Of a stretch of 64,000 nucleotides of DNA, positions 18,963 to 29,046 are shown piece after piece (the stretch's first letter is position 1; the number at the start of each line of letters is the position of its first letter). The stretch is from contig NZ_CP034930.1 in assembly GCF_004014855.1 (NCBI RefSeq), positions 186,001 through 250,000 of the forward strand. The letters run 5' to 3'. A program made the position numbers and the translations under genes. The notes under the pieces were generated by a model. That model saw only the letters and a program-made list of their open reading frames with translations, had not been told where the DNA came from and did not search any database. The DNA is from Apibacter raozihei (GTDB taxonomy: Bacteria; Bacteroidota; Bacteroidia; Flavobacteriales; Weeksellaceae).

Positions 18963-20738
18963 TTATTTAATTTCCATATCATAAGGCATTAAATACATAA
19001 TTCCCCGCTCTTTATCAATATTTTTAATTCTTTGATATATCATATATTTTTCTTTCCCAAGTTCATTTTTAATTAATTTTTCAGTAGCTTCACTTTGAAT
19101 ATTTTGGTCATCGTCTTCATCCGATTTCATTTTACTTAAAAAAGTTTCTAAAAATGTTTTTTCTACAGGATATGTAACTGTAGAATATTCATTTAGTTTT
19201 ACAAGTTTTGCCGAATATTTAATAGCATCATCAAAAGTTCCAATCTGATCTATTAATCCATTTTTTAACGCAGAACTACCACTCCAGACTCTTCCTCCTC
19301 CAAGAGCATCAACTTGTTCAAATGTCATTTTTCTATTTTTCATTACTACTCCCACAAATTTTTTATAAACAATCTCCACCTCTTTTGTTAATACATTTTT
19401 AGCTCCATCAGAAAGCCCATTAAATACAGAATAATAGGCAGAATTAGCATTTGTTGAAACATAATCAGTTGTTATCCCTACATTGTTAGCTAATTTTTTA
19501 ACGTTGGGAATTAAGCCTAGTACTCCTATGGAACCTGTTATTGTATTTTCCTGTGCATATATTTTATCTGCAGCCATTGCTATATAATAACCCCCTGATG
19601 CTGCAACATCACTAAACGAAACAACAATGGGCTTTTCTTTTTTCAGTTTTTCTAATTCATAAAGAATTTCGGCAGAAGCATTTGAACTCCCCCCCGGAGA
19701 ATTAATTCTTAATACTACAGCTTTAACGTCTTTATTTTCTTTAATATCATGAATTTGTTTTATAAATGATTGGGAATAAATACCACCATCTTCTCCTTTT
19801 CCTGAAAATATCTGACCGGACGCATATAATAATGCAATTTTATTTTTAGTTGAAGAATTGAGCTGAGCTGTTTCTTTGTAACGAGTTAATGATACCTTAT
19901 TTATTTTACTTCCTTTATCTAAACCTAATTTATTTTTAATAACCAAATCATAATCTGATTCATTAATTAATTTATCAACTAGTTTATTACTTATTATTTT
20001 ATCAGAAATAAATCCGTATAAACTATCCGTAGCTTTATTTAAATTATCAACCGAGACTTTTCTTGATGAAGATATATCTTGAGAAACTTTCCCCCAAATA
20101 TTACCTAGCAATTCTGTAAGCTGTTGTCTGTTTTCATCAGAAAGATTATCTCTCATATAAGGTTCGACAGCGGACTTGTATTTCCCATGCCGTATAACAT
20201 CAAACCCAATTCCATATTTTTCACCTAAATTTTTAAAAAACATAACTTCAGTAGACAATCCTGTAAGTTCTAAAGTAGCATTTGGATTCAAATATAATGA
20301 ATCAGCTACTGAACTTAAATAATAAGCTTTCTGGGAGCAATCATTTAAATAAGAATATACAAATTTCTTACTTTCTTTAAAATTTTGCAGTGCTTGTCTA
20401 ATTTCAGATAACTCTGAATATCCAACTTCAGGATTTGAAAGTTTAAGACTAATTCCTTTAATTTTATCATCTGTCTTAGCATAGTTAATTAGATCTAGAA
20501 TATCTTTAAAATATAGGGGAGCTTCTTCTGATAAAGTAAAAACAGAAACATTTTTTTCACTTGAACTTTCAATAATTGATTTATTCAATGTAATTTCTAA
20601 AATTGAATTATCCTTTACTTTTGTCGTTGATTTATTAAGAAAAATAGAGCCGAAAAGTATAGAGCTTATAAAAAACAAACCTATAAGTAGCATAATTCCT
20701 ACAATGGTTGCTAAAACCTGAATTGTAAATTTTTTCAT
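18963..20738 (-). CDS. sppA: Signal peptide peptidase SppA (67-kDa type)
   Basis: Membrane-anchored serine protease that digests leftover signal peptides in the envelope. The start is placed at 20738 (MKKFTIQVLATIVG), giving 591 residues; a 36-residue upstream extension of the open frame is rejected because it would run into the divergent folK gene and precede the membrane anchor. The Ser-Lys dyad typical of long SppA is visible: Lys in RHGKYKSAVEPY near residue 184 and Ser in ASGGYYIAMAADKIYA near 380. Two tandem S49 domains are present. It is divergent from folK across only 41 bp. Confidence 0.93.
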   Translation of the reverse strand: MKKFTIQVLATIVGIMLLIGLFFISSILFGSIFLNKSTTKVKDNSILEITLNKSIIESSSEKNVSVFTLSEEAPLYFKDILDLINYAKTDDKIKGISLKLSNPEVGYSELSEIRQALQNFKESKKFVYSYLNDCSQKAYYLSSVADSLYLNPNATLELTGLSTEVMFFKNLGEKYGIGFDVIRHGKYKSAVEPYMRDNLSDENRQQLTELLGNIWGKVSQDISSSRKVSVDNLNKATDSLYGFISDKIISNKLVDKLINESDYDLVIKNKLGLDKGSKINKVSLTRYKETAQLNSSTKNKIALLYASGQIFSGKGEDGGIYSQSFIKQIHDIKENKDVKAVVLRINSPGGSSNASAEILYELEKLKKEKPIVVSFSDVAASGGYYIAMAADKIYAQENTITGSIGVLGLIPNVKKLANNVGITTDYVSTNANSAYYSVFNGLSDGAKNVLTKEVEIVYKKFVGVVMKNRKMTFEQVDALGGGRVWSGSSALKNGLIDQIGTFDDAIKYSAKLVKLNEYSTVTYPVEKTFLETFLSKMKSDEDDDQNIQSEATEKLIKNELGKEKYMIYQRIKNIDKERGIMYLMPYDMEIK

Positions 20739-20779
20739 TATTTTTGTATGTATTAATCTTATAATTTCATTATTAGTAT

Positions 20780-21190
20780 ATGAATAAAGTGATTTTGTTA
20801 CTAGGAAGCAATCTTGGAAATAAAAAAAATAACATCTTAGATGCAATTCAATTAATAAATAATGAAATCGGAACGGTAATCAATAAAACCGAGATTATTA
20901 GGACTGAACCTTTTGGGTACAACTCAAAAAATTACTATCTTAATTCCGGCCTTGAATTACATACATACAGTTCCCCAATGACGGTTTTAAAAAAATTAAA
21001 AGAGATTGAAAATAAACTAGGTAGAAAAATTGATTCTTCAATAAGTGGTAAATATGAAGACAGAACCATAGACATTGATATAGTATATTTTAATAATATT
21101 GTCTTTTTATCAAAAAAATTAACTATTCCTCATGTACAACACATTACAAAAAGAGAGTTTTCACAGAAGATTTTATATCAATTAATTTAA
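20780..21190 (+). CDS. folK: 2-amino-4-hydroxy-6-hydroxymethyldihydropteridine pyrophosphokinase
   Basis: Folate biosynthesis enzyme that pyrophosphorylates hydroxymethyl-dihydropterin. The protein has 136 residues, slightly short for HPPK but with the key parts: N-terminal VILLLGSNLGNKKNNI, the RTEPFG segment, LKEIENKLGR and the metal-binding signature RTIDIDIVYF. The start at 20780 follows directly from the divergent sppA start region; no folB or folP partner lies next to it. Confidence 0.92.
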   Translation: MNKVILLLGSNLGNKKNNILDAIQLINNEIGTVINKTEIIRTEPFGYNSKNYYLNSGLELHTYSSPMTVLKKLKEIENKLGRKIDSSISGKYEDRTIDIDIVYFNNIVFLSKKLTIPHVQHITKREFSQKILYQLI

Positions 21191-21231
21191 TTTATTTTTT
21201 TTCTTCAAAAAAAAATAATACTTTTACACCC

Positions 21232-21239
21232 TATATTTG
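21232..21239 (+). promoter_or_regulatory. -7 box (TATATTTG) upstream of the OmpA-family gene
   Basis: TATATTTG lies 40 bp before the ATG at 21280 in a very AT-rich spacer. The -33 match is poor. Strong expression would fit an abundant outer-membrane protein. Confidence 0.45.
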
Positions 21240-21279
21240 TATAAAAAAAGACTTGTATACTTACTAATTAATTATAGTT

Positions 21280-22725
21280 ATGAATAAAAATTGTATTCTA
21301 TTTGTACTTATAGCTTTATGTTCTTGCTTTAAAACACAAGCTCAGACACAAACTTTAGACAGTAGTAGCTTTACGGAAGATTATGTTAAATTTACTAATG
21401 ATCAAAAGCAATTTAATGATTGGTCAATCTCAATATATGGAGGTGTACCATGGCTTCAATCTTCAGATTTTACATCCATTCAGAACGGAGCCTCCGGATC
21501 TTGGAGAGTAGGATATGAAGTACAAGCATCAATTGACAAACAGATTTCACACGTTTTTGGAATCAGTTTAGTTGGTCAAATGGGCGAAAGTAAACAAGGC
21601 TATAATGGTGGACCTGAGGTTGACGCAAAAACTAAATATCATTCTCTTAGCATTATTGGAGATGTGAAAGTATCTTCTTTATTCAGAAGGATAGATAATC
21701 GTTCTCCATACAGATGGGGGATTCACGCATATGCAGGTATCGGATTAATAGGTTATAAAGCTTACAGAAAAGATTTAAGCAGAGGAGAAACAGAATATTC
21801 TTTAATTGACAAAGCTGATTTAAATATAGATTCTTTTTTCGGTCAATTCGGTATGGGAATTGTTTACAAAATTAATAATCGTTGGGATGCTGCTTTTAAA
21901 GCTATGTACGTAATAACTGGAGATAAGCAATTTGATGGTTCCGGAAGAACCGGTTATTATGCAGAACTTCATACTGGAGGTAATTCAGATAATTTCATTA
22001 CAACCTCATTAGGTTTAAAATATAAACTAGGTAAACACAATGAACATCTTGCTTGGGTTGATCCATTAAGAGAAGCATTTTCTAAAATTAATGAAGCTGC
22101 TGTTTCAGGAGGTTCTGTTGAAGTATGTGTATTTGGTGATAAAGATGATGATGGAGTTTGTGATGATTGGGACAGAGAATTAGATACTCCTAAAGGAGCA
22201 CGTGTTGACGGTTCCGGTAGAGCATTGGATGTTGATATGGACGGAATCATTGATTTATATGATAAATGTCCAACTTTCCCTGGGGTTCCTAATTTAGAAC
22301 ATCCTGAATTACATGGTTGTCCTGAGCCAAAACAACTTCCAGCAGTTATCAACGAAACAATTGTTAACACAATGGGAGGAATTCAATTTAATCTTGATTC
22401 TGATAAGATACTTGTTGAGTCTCAACCTATATTGGATAATGTTGCTGAAGTTATCTTAAAATATGGTCAAAATACAAGATTTTTAGTAGAAGGACATACC
22501 GATGCGAGAGGTTCTGATGCATACAATTTAAACTTATCAAAAAGACGTGTTACTTCAGTTATTAAATATTTAGTATCTAAAGGTGTTCCTCCTTATCAAT
22601 TAACAGGTAAAGGAATGGGATTCTCTAGCCCTAAATATCCAGAATGTAAACCAGCGACTAAATGTCCTGAATGGAAAAACAGAGAAAATAGAAGAGTTAT
22701 ATTTAAGTTATTAGATCAAGAATAA
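21280..22725 (+). CDS. OmpA-family outer membrane protein
   Basis: Outer-membrane protein linking the membrane to peptidoglycan. It has 481 residues: a signal peptide (cleavage after TQAQ), an N-terminal beta-barrel region to about residue 260, a calcium-binding thrombospondin type 3-like linker rich in Asp (DKDDDGVCDDWD, DVDMDGIIDLYDKCPTFPG), and a C-terminal OmpA/MotB domain near 370-480. The peptidoglycan-binding motif is seen in VEGHTDARGSDAYNLNLSKRR and ENRRVIF. Two Cys (ECKPATKC) in the OmpA domain may form a disulfide. It is followed by a clear terminator. Confidence 0.92.
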   Translation: MNKNCILFVLIALCSCFKTQAQTQTLDSSSFTEDYVKFTNDQKQFNDWSISIYGGVPWLQSSDFTSIQNGASGSWRVGYEVQASIDKQISHVFGISLVGQMGESKQGYNGGPEVDAKTKYHSLSIIGDVKVSSLFRRIDNRSPYRWGIHAYAGIGLIGYKAYRKDLSRGETEYSLIDKADLNIDSFFGQFGMGIVYKINNRWDAAFKAMYVITGDKQFDGSGRTGYYAELHTGGNSDNFITTSLGLKYKLGKHNEHLAWVDPLREAFSKINEAAVSGGSVEVCVFGDKDDDGVCDDWDRELDTPKGARVDGSGRALDVDMDGIIDLYDKCPTFPGVPNLEHPELHGCPEPKQLPAVINETIVNTMGGIQFNLDSDKILVESQPILDNVAEVILKYGQNTRFLVEGHTDARGSDAYNLNLSKRRVTSVIKYLVSKGVPPYQLTGKGMGFSSPKYPECKPATKCPEWKNRENRRVIFKLLDQE

Positions 22726-22750
22726 TAACCAATTATATAAATAAAATAAA

Positions 22751-22781
22751 AAACCTTCCTTTTACGGAAGGTTTTTTTATT
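22751..22781 (+). terminator. Terminator after the OmpA-family gene
   Basis: Arms AAACCTTCC (22751-22759) and GGAAGGTTT (22766-22774) with a TTTTAC loop and a following T-run. Confidence 0.85.
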
Positions 22782-22816
22782 TTTAGTAACTTTAATAAAA
22801 TTTAAAATTTATAAGT

Positions 22817-23674
22817 ATGAAACCACAGGTTGTTATAGGAACTATGCAATGGAAAAACAATACTAAATGTTTATCAGTCGAAGAAGCTACTAATCTAATT
22901 AAAAATTGTTATAATGAGAATCTTCTTAAATTTGATTTAGCAGATATGTATGGTAACTACACAACTGAGGACCTTTTTGGTCAAGCTTTATCTAAAAGTG
23001 GAATAAAAAGAAGTAATCTTAAATTATCTACCAAATGCGGAATCCTAAGTCCTGGAACAAAATATAAGGTTAAAGCTTACGATACATCAAAAATACATAT
23101 TATCAATAGTGTAAATAATTCACTTAAAAATTTGAAAACAGACTATCTTGATGTATTATTTATTCACAGACAGGATTTATTAATCAATTTTGAAGAATTA
23201 GAATCCACTTTAACAGAATTGAAACTTAGTGGTAAGGTTAAAAATTTTGGTGTTTGTAATTTCTCAACCTATGCTTTTGAAGCATTAAATAATAAAATAC
23301 CGCTTTTAACAAACCAAATTAATTTTTCACTAACACAATATAAAGCTTTGTTTAACGATACATTGTTTCAATTAGGAAATCTCAATAAAAAAACACAAAT
23401 ATATTCTCCTTTGGGAAACTATTTTGATAAAAACTCTAATGACACCAGAGAGAATTTAAAAAATACCATATATTCCCTATCTGAAAAGTATAATGCTGAT
23501 ATTGATCAAATTTTATTAGCTTGGACATTGAAGGTTCCCTATAAGATTACACCTATACTGGGGAGTACTAATTTTCAACGAATTAAGGAACAAATAAATG
23601 CTTTTAATTTAACTTTATCTACAGAAGATTGGTATCTTTTATTAGAGGCATCTAGAGGAGTAGAACTAGAATAA
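22817..23674 (+). CDS. Aldo/keto reductase family oxidoreductase
   Basis: NAD(P)H-dependent oxidoreductase with the (beta/alpha)8 aldo/keto reductase fold, 285 residues. The catalytic tetrad is visible: Asp and Tyr in FDLADMYGNYTTEDLFG near residues 40-46, Lys in LSTKCG near 71, and His in DVLFIHRQD near 112. The C-terminal PILGSTNFQRIKEQ resembles the NADP-binding GS/NxxxxxxxN motif. The ending SRGVELE is unusually short for the family. Substrate unknown. It is isolated between two terminators. Confidence 0.87.
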   Translation: MKPQVVIGTMQWKNNTKCLSVEEATNLIKNCYNENLLKFDLADMYGNYTTEDLFGQALSKSGIKRSNLKLSTKCGILSPGTKYKVKAYDTSKIHIINSVNNSLKNLKTDYLDVLFIHRQDLLINFEELESTLTELKLSGKVKNFGVCNFSTYAFEALNNKIPLLTNQINFSLTQYKALFNDTLFQLGNLNKKTQIYSPLGNYFDKNSNDTRENLKNTIYSLSEKYNADIDQILLAWTLKVPYKITPILGSTNFQRIKEQINAFNLTLSTEDWYLLLEASRGVELE

Positions 23675-23705
23675 AAAAGCCGGTTAAAATTAACCGGCTT
23701 TTTTT
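23673..23705. terminator. Bidirectional terminator between the aldo/keto reductase gene and rplQ
   Basis: Arms of 14 bp, AAAAAAGCCGGTTA (23673-23686) and TAACCGGCTTTTTT (23691-23704). It overlaps the aldo/keto reductase stop codon and ends the long ribosomal gene run from the other side. Confidence 0.88.
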
Positions 23706-23720
23706 AAACTGAATATTGTA

Positions 23721-24230
23721 TTAGTCTTTAGATTCCTCAGATTGATTTTCAGAATCTATCTGCTCTACTTGTGAATCTTCAGCTACTGCTTCAGAAGCTA
23801 CAGTTTCTTTTTTAGTTGAACGACGACTTCTTCTAGTTGTTTTCTTAGAAGCATCTCCTGCATTGTAAACCTCGTTAAAATCTACTAATTCGATGAGTGC
23901 AGTATCAGCACCATCACCCAAACGAAAACCTGTCTTAATGATACGCGTATATCCTCCATTTCTTGATGAAATTTTAGGAGCAATAGCTCTGAAAAGCTCA
24001 GTTACAGCTTCTTTACTTTGAAGGTAACTGAATACAATTCTTCTATTATGTGTTGTATCTTCTTTTGATTTAGTTAAAAGAGGTTCCACGTAAGTTCTTA
24101 AAGCTTTAGCTTTAGCAACAGTAGTATTAATTCTTTTATGTAAAATAAGAGAGGTAGCCATATTGGAAAGCATTGCTTTTCGATGCGAAGCTGTTCTCCC
24201 TAAATGATTAAACTTTTTTCCGTGTCTCAT
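23721..24230 (-). CDS. rplQ: 50S ribosomal protein L17 with C-terminal extension
   Basis: Large-subunit protein at the exit-tunnel side. Residues 1-120 are canonical ([38 protein letters not shown]). At 169 residues it exceeds the common ~120-130 by about 45: a basic patch ([11 protein letters not shown]) followed by a Glu/Ser-rich acidic tail. Such tails are seen in other Bacteroidota but their role is not known. It is the last gene of the ribosomal run, 9 bp after rpoA, ahead of a terminator. Confidence 0.96.
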   Translation of the reverse strand: MRHGKKFNHLGRTASHRKAMLSNMATSLILHKRINTTVAKAKALRTYVEPLLTKSKEDTTHNRRIVFSYLQSKEAVTELFRAIAPKISSRNGGYTRIIKTGFRLGDGADTALIELVDFNEVYNAGDASKKTTRRSRRSTKKETVASEAVAEDSQVEQIDSENQSEESKD

Positions 24231-24239
24231 GATTTCTTA

Positions 24240-25232
24240 TTATTCTACGTCTAATTTATATTTTGAAACATCTAAACCAAAAGTAAGATTTTTAGAATAA
24301 ACTAAATCTTCCAATTCAGTTAAAGATTTTTTACCAAAGTTTCTAAACTTCATTAAGTCTGACTTAGTAAAAGAAACTAATTCTCCTAAAGTTTCCACTT
24401 CAGCCGCTTTCAAGCAGTTTAATGCTCTAACAGATAAATCCATATCAACTAATTTAGTTTTTAACAACTGTCTCATGTGAAGAGCTTCTTCATCATAAGT
24501 GTCTGTTGATGCAACCACATCAGCCTCTAAAGTTATTCTCTCATCAGAGAATAACATAAAGTGATGAATTAAGATCTTTGCAGCTTCAGTTAAAGCTTCC
24601 TGAGGTGTGATTGAACCGTCTGTCTGAATGTCTAATATTAGTTTTTCATAGTCAGTCCTTTGTTCAACACGATAATCTTCAACGCTATAACTTACATTTC
24701 TAATAGGTGTATAAATTGAGTCAACTGCGATAGTTCCTATCGGAGAATGATTAGATTTATTTTGTTCAGCAGGTACATACCCCCTACCTTTGTCTATATT
24801 GAAAGTAATGTTTATGTTAACAGATTTATCCATGTGACAAATCACTAAATCAGGATTTAAAACTTGGTAAGAAGAAATAAATTTCCCCAAATCTCCAGCT
24901 GTCAACTCTGTTTTTCCAGAAATTTGAGCTGTTACTACTTCATTTCCTCCTTTATTGATTTGATTTTTAAATCGAACTTTCTTAAGGTTCAGTATTATTT
25001 CAGTTATATCTTCTATAACTCCAGGAATTGTTGAAAACTCATGATCAACTCCTTCAATTTTTATTGAAGTAATAGCATAACCTTCAAGAGAAGACAATAA
25101 AACTCTTCTCAATGCATTTCCTACTGTCAATCCAAATCCAGGCTCTAATGGTCTGAATTCGAATTGCCCTTTAAAATCATCAGATTCAATTAAAATTACC
25201 TTATCAGGTTTTATAAAGTTTAAAATTGCCAT
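24240..25232 (-). CDS. rpoA: DNA-directed RNA polymerase subunit alpha
   Basis: Alpha subunit that dimerises to start RNA polymerase assembly. It has 330 residues. The N-terminal domain shows [15 protein letters not shown] [23 protein letters not shown]; the C-terminal domain, which contacts DNA and regulators, shows [21 protein letters not shown] and [13 protein letters not shown]. It sits between rpsD and rplQ, the usual alpha-operon order. Confidence 0.98.
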   Translation of the reverse strand: MAILNFIKPDKVILIESDDFKGQFEFRPLEPGFGLTVGNALRRVLLSSLEGYAITSIKIEGVDHEFSTIPGVIEDITEIILNLKKVRFKNQINKGGNEVVTAQISGKTELTAGDLGKFISSYQVLNPDLVICHMDKSVNINITFNIDKGRGYVPAEQNKSNHSPIGTIAVDSIYTPIRNVSYSVEDYRVEQRTDYEKLILDIQTDGSITPQEALTEAAKILIHHFMLFSDERITLEADVVASTDTYDEEALHMRQLLKTKLVDMDLSVRALNCLKAAEVETLGELVSFTKSDLMKFRNFGKKSLTELEDLVYSKNLTFGLDVSKYKLDVE

Positions 25233-25257
25233 ATAAATTTTAGCTAATTTTTTATTT

Positions 25258-25869
25258 TTATTTAGAATATAACTCCACTATCAATTGTTCTTTGATATCT
25301 TCTGGAATTTGGATTCTTTCAGGAACAACTTTGAATTCTCCTGAAAGTTTTTCATCGTTCCATACCAGCCATTCGAAGGTTTTATGAGAATTATTTACTA
25401 AAGCATCTTTAATTACTTGTAATGATTTAGATTTTTCTCTAACCCCAATCACATCACCTGGTTTTAAAATGTATGAAGGAATATTAACTAATTCTCCATT
25501 TACAGTAATGTGCTTGTGAGATACTAACTGACGAGAACCTGCTCTAGTATTTGATAATCCCATTCTGTAAACAACATTATCTAAGCGAGATTCGCATAGT
25601 TGTAACAAAACTTCACCCGTAATACCTTTACTTCTTTGGGCTCTATCAAATAAATTAGCAAATTGTCTTTCTAAAATACCATAGGTATATTTAGCTTTTT
25701 GTTTTTCGGCTAACTGAACTGCATATTCAGATTTTTTAGCGCCTCTTCTCTTGTTCGGACCGTGTTGTCCTGGAGGGTATTTTCTTCTTTCAAAATACTT
25801 ATCTTCCCCATAAATAGCTTGTCCGAATTTTCTAGCTATTTTCGTTTTTGGACCAATATATCTTGCCAT
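25258..25869 (-). CDS. rpsD: 30S ribosomal protein S4
   Basis: Primary 16S rRNA-binding protein that nucleates the 30S body, 203 residues. The S4 RNA-binding domain near residues 93-150 reads [27 protein letters not shown]. The N-terminus ([16 protein letters not shown]) lacks the four-Cys zinc site of some S4 proteins, so it is the zinc-free form. In the alpha operon between rpsK and rpoA. Confidence 0.98.
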   Translation of the reverse strand: MARYIGPKTKIARKFGQAIYGEDKYFERRKYPPGQHGPNKRRGAKKSEYAVQLAEKQKAKYTYGILERQFANLFDRAQRSKGITGEVLLQLCESRLDNVVYRMGLSNTRAGSRQLVSHKHITVNGELVNIPSYILKPGDVIGVREKSKSLQVIKDALVNNSHKTFEWLVWNDEKLSGEFKVVPERIQIPEDIKEQLIVELYSK

Positions 25870-25893
25870 TATAAAATTTGAATAAATTTAATA

Positions 25894-26286
25894 TTAAACT
25901 CTTCTTCTTTTAGGAGGTCTACATCCATTGTGAGGAATCGGAGTAACATCAACGATTTCACTCACTTCAATTCCAGAATTATGGATAGTACGTATAGCTG
26001 ATTCTCTACCAGCTCCAGGACCTTTAACATAAACTTTAACTCTTCTTAATCCTAACTCGTAAGCTACCTGAGCGCAGTTTTCAGCTGCCATTTGAGCTGC
26101 ATAAGGAGTATTCTTTTTGGAACCTTTAAATCCCATTTTCCCTGCAGATGCCCAAGAAATTACTTCACCGTTTTTATTGGTTAAAGATATGATGATATTA
26201 TTGAATGAGGCTTGAATGTGAGCTTCTCCTACTGCTTCAATCTTAACTTTTCTTTTTTTAGTAGTTTTTGATGCTGTTTTTGCCAT
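25894..26286 (-). CDS. rpsK: 30S ribosomal protein S11
   Basis: Platform protein near the mRNA exit and E site, 130 residues. The conserved [28 protein letters not shown] region and the C-terminal [18 protein letters not shown] end are intact. The N-terminus is a short basic extension rich in Lys and Thr. It lies 10 bp after rpsM. Confidence 0.98.
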   Translation of the reverse strand: MAKTASKTTKKRKVKIEAVGEAHIQASFNNIIISLTNKNGEVISWASAGKMGFKGSKKNTPYAAQMAAENCAQVAYELGLRRVKVYVKGPGAGRESAIRTIHNSGIEVSEIVDVTPIPHNGCRPPKRRRV

Positions 26287-26296
26287 GTTTCAGTTA

Positions 26297-26674
26297 TTAT
26301 TTAGTGGCTTTTTTCTTATTAGCTACAGTTTTTCTCTTACCTTTTCTAGTACGTGAATTATTTTTAGTTCTTTGCCCACGTAAAGGTAAACCTAAACGAT
26401 GTCTTATACCTCTCTGACATCCGATATCCATTAATCGTTTAATGTTTAACTGAATTTCAGAACGTAATTCTCCTTCAACTTTTACGTTTTCAGATATAAA
26501 TTTTCTGATGGCATTAATTTCGTCATCATTCCATTCTGAAACTTTTTTATCTTCGCTAATTCCTGCGTCTTGTAAAACTTTAGCCGCAGTACTTTTACCG
26601 ATACCATAAATATAGGTAAGACCGATAACTCCTCTTTTATTTTTTGGTAAATCTACACCGGAAATTCTAGCCAT
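26297..26674 (-). CDS. rpsM: 30S ribosomal protein S13
   Basis: Head protein that contacts the 50S subunit and the P-site tRNA, 125 residues. Starts [26 protein letters not shown] and carries the [29 protein letters not shown] basic tail. It follows rpmJ with 4 bp between stop and start. Confidence 0.98.
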   Translation of the reverse strand: MARISGVDLPKNKRGVIGLTYIYGIGKSTAAKVLQDAGISEDKKVSEWNDDEINAIRKFISENVKVEGELRSEIQLNIKRLMDIGCQRGIRHRLGLPLRGQRTKNNSRTRKGKRKTVANKKKATK

Positions 26675-26678
26675 AGTA

Positions 26679-26795
26679 TTAACCTTGTCTTTGTTTAAAT
26701 TTAGGATTCTTTTTATTTATAATGTATAGACGACCTTTTCGTCTAACCACTTTGTCATCTGCACTTCTTTTTTTAAGTGATGCTCTAATTTTCAT
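26679..26795 (-). CDS. rpmJ: 50S ribosomal protein L36 (zinc-free type)
   Basis: A 38-residue protein, easily overlooked because of its size. Translation from the ATG at 26795 begins [20 protein letters not shown] and ends NPKFKQRQG. The fold pattern fits L36, but the four zinc ligands (CxxC and C/H) of the common form are absent, so this is the Cys-minus paralogue. Its place between infA and rpsM is the classical position. Confidence 0.95.
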   Translation of the reverse strand: MKIRASLKKRSADDKVVRRKGRLYIINKKNPKFKQRQG

Positions 26796-26807
26796 TTCTT
26801 TCTAATT

Positions 26808-27023
26808 TTAATATCTGAAAGTTATTCTTCCTTTTGATAAATCATACGGTGACATTTCTAATCTAACTCTATCACCTGGTAATAATTTAATATAATGCAT
26901 TCTCATTTTACCTGAAATATGTGCAGTTAAAATGTGACCATTCTCCAGTTCAACTCTGAACATTGCGTTAGACAATGCTTCAATAATTGTTCCGTCTTGC
27001 TCTATATGTTTCTGTTTTGCCAT
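26808..27023 (-). CDS. infA: Translation initiation factor IF-1
   Basis: Single OB-fold factor of 71 residues that binds the ribosomal A site during initiation. Diagnostic stretches are [41 protein letters not shown] and [14 protein letters not shown]. It starts 3 bp after secY; neither adk nor map intervenes. Confidence 0.98.
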   Translation of the reverse strand: MAKQKHIEQDGTIIEALSNAMFRVELENGHILTAHISGKMRMHYIKLLPGDRVRLEMSPYDLSKGRITFRY

Positions 27024-27026
27024 TTA

Positions 27027-28403
27027 CTAGTTCGGATTTCTACTTAATCTTGACTGCATTAAACCATCATAATGATGATTTAATAAATAAGTATTAATTT
27101 GCTGTACAGTATCTAATAATACTCCTACCATAATCAATAATGAAGTTCCACCGAAAAACAATGCAAATTGATCTGTCGCTGTAAGACCTATCATTTTTAC
27201 TATTGCGGGAAGAACTGCTATAAGGGCTAAATAAATAGCTCCCGGTAGAGTAATTTTAGATAATATATCATCTAAATAATCCGCCGTTTCTTTACCAGGT
27301 TTTACACGAGGGATTAAACCTCCATTTCTTTTTAAATCATCAGCCATCTGATTTACAGGAATGGTAATAGCCGTATAAAAAAATGTAAATATTATGATTA
27401 ATAAAGCAAACAACAAATTATATTGCCAGCTAAATACCTGACTAAATCCTGCCCAAAATGTACTGGTTGTAGATTCTGAACGAACAATTAGACCTGGTAT
27501 AAACATCAAAGCCTGTGCAAATATAATAGGCATAACCCCTGCTGCATTTACTTTTAAAGGTATATATTGTCTGGCTGCATTTGCTATGGAACGTATAGAA
27601 CCAGACTTGGTTCTACTTACGTACTGAACAGGAACTTTTCGAACCGCTACAGTTAGCATAATACACAAAACAATAACCAATAGCCAAGCTATAACCTCTA
27701 ACAATATCATAACTAAATTACCACTGGAACCAGTTTGTACTCCAACTTCTTGTACAAATGCCGTAGGGAATCCTGCTAAAATACCAACCATAATAAGAAT
27801 AGAAATACCATTTCCTATTCCTTTGTCAGTAATTTTTTCACCCATCCACATGGCAAAAATAGTACCTGAAATCAAAATAATGATACTTGGCACCCAGAAT
27901 AAAAATACGCTATTAGGATCTACTAAATAGGCACTTCTGAATTGTTCTACAGGCAGAAAAACCTGAGTTATAGAAGTTAGATAAGCCGGAGCCTGGATCA
28001 AACAAATTAAAATAGTTAACCACCTTGTTATCTGATTAACTGTTTTTCTTCCACTCTCTCCTTCCTTTTGTAATTTCTGAATGTAAGGAATTGCTAATCC
28101 CATTAGCTGTACCACAATAGAAGCAGAGATATAAGGCATAATACCCAAAGCAAATATGGAGGCCTTACTAAAAGCTCCTCCTGTAAACGAAGAAAGTAAT
28201 CCTAATAAACCTGTGGCCTGCTGGTTTCCTCCGTTTTGTTTATAAATTTCAAGAATATTATCTACTTCCACCATATTAATAGCAGGTAACGGAACATGAG
28301 TTCCGAACCTGTATACTAATATAAGAGTGAAAGTAAAGATTAATTTATCTCTTAATTCCTTTATGCTCCAGATATTTTTTATTGTCTGTATAAATCCTTT
28401 CAT
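27027..28403 (-). CDS. secY: Preprotein translocase subunit SecY
   Basis: Channel-forming subunit of the SecYEG translocon in the inner membrane, 458 residues with ten predicted membrane helices. Conserved features include the FRFGTHVPLP-type first periplasmic segment (YRFGTHVPLPAIN), the plug and lateral-gate region GGAFSKASIFALGIMPYISASI, and the cytoplasmic basic loops that bind the ribosome or SecA. Located after rplO, the standard spc position. Confidence 0.98.
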   Translation of the reverse strand: MKGFIQTIKNIWSIKELRDKLIFTFTLILVYRFGTHVPLPAINMVEVDNILEIYKQNGGNQQATGLLGLLSSFTGGAFSKASIFALGIMPYISASIVVQLMGLAIPYIQKLQKEGESGRKTVNQITRWLTILICLIQAPAYLTSITQVFLPVEQFRSAYLVDPNSVFLFWVPSIIILISGTIFAMWMGEKITDKGIGNGISILIMVGILAGFPTAFVQEVGVQTGSSGNLVMILLEVIAWLLVIVLCIMLTVAVRKVPVQYVSRTKSGSIRSIANAARQYIPLKVNAAGVMPIIFAQALMFIPGLIVRSESTTSTFWAGFSQVFSWQYNLLFALLIIIFTFFYTAITIPVNQMADDLKRNGGLIPRVKPGKETADYLDDILSKITLPGAIYLALIAVLPAIVKMIGLTATDQFALFFGGTSLLIMVGVLLDTVQQINTYLLNHHYDGLMQSRLSRNPN

Positions 28404-28409
28404 GCTCTA

Positions 28410-28859
28410 TTATAGGGTGTTAGCTTTTCCTCCAGCTTTTTCAATTGCTTCTTGCGCAGATTTTGTATATTTATCTACAGTAATAGTTACTGAAGATTTT
28501 AACTCTCCTCTACCAAGTATTTTCACTAAATCTTTTTTAGAAGCTAACCCATTCTGAACCAATATTTCTTTCGTAATTTCTCCAGAAATATTTTTAGTAT
28601 CAATCAAATTTTGGATAGTATCCAGATTTACGCCAACATATTCCTTTCTATTGATATTTTTAAATCCAAATTTAGGAAGTCTTCTTTGCAATGGCATCTG
28701 ACCACCTTCAAAACCTATTTTATCTTTATGTCCTGAACGAGATTTATCCCCTTTATGTCCTTTGGTAGAAGTTCCTCCTTTACCGCTTCCTTGTCCTCTA
28801 CCTAGTCTTTTACTATTATGTGTTGAACCTTGTGCAGGCTTTAAAGTATGTAAATTCAT
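28410..28859 (-). CDS. rplO: 50S ribosomal protein L15
   Basis: Late-assembly large-subunit protein of 149 residues. Starts MNLHTLKPAQGSTHNSKRLG, followed by the Gly/Lys-rich loop GRGQGSGKGGTSTKGHKG and GFEGGQMPLQRRLPKFGF. Six base pairs separate it from rpmD and from secY, consistent with one mRNA. Confidence 0.98.
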   Translation of the reverse strand: MNLHTLKPAQGSTHNSKRLGRGQGSGKGGTSTKGHKGDKSRSGHKDKIGFEGGQMPLQRRLPKFGFKNINRKEYVGVNLDTIQNLIDTKNISGEITKEILVQNGLASKKDLVKILGRGELKSSVTITVDKYTKSAQEAIEKAGGKANTL

Positions 28860-28865
28860 ATCTTA

Positions 28866-29042
28866 TTATTCTTCAACAGTTACTAAATGTTTTACGACAG
28901 CAACCATTCCTAAGATTTGCGGGGTTGCTTCATGTTCAACGGATTTATTCAACTTTGTCAAACCTAAAGCTTCTAATGTTAACTTTTGGTTTTTAGGTCT
29001 TTTTATTGAACTTCTTTTTAAAGTTATTTTTATCGTTGCCAT
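28866..29042 (-). CDS. rpmD: 50S ribosomal protein L30
   Basis: Small 58-residue protein. The start is set at 29042 ([20 protein letters not shown]); an upstream in-frame ATG at 29105 would lie inside rpsE and add 21 non-family residues. The L30 core [25 protein letters not shown] is recognisable. It begins 4 bp after the rpsE stop. Confidence 0.96.
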   Translation of the reverse strand: MATIKITLKRSSIKRPKNQKLTLEALGLTKLNKSVEHEATPQILGMVAVVKHLVTVEE

Positions 29043-29046
29043 GTTC

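Noticed and set aside
20739..20846. Longer SppA start at 20846
   Set aside because: It would overlap the divergent folK gene and place 36 non-family residues before the membrane anchor.
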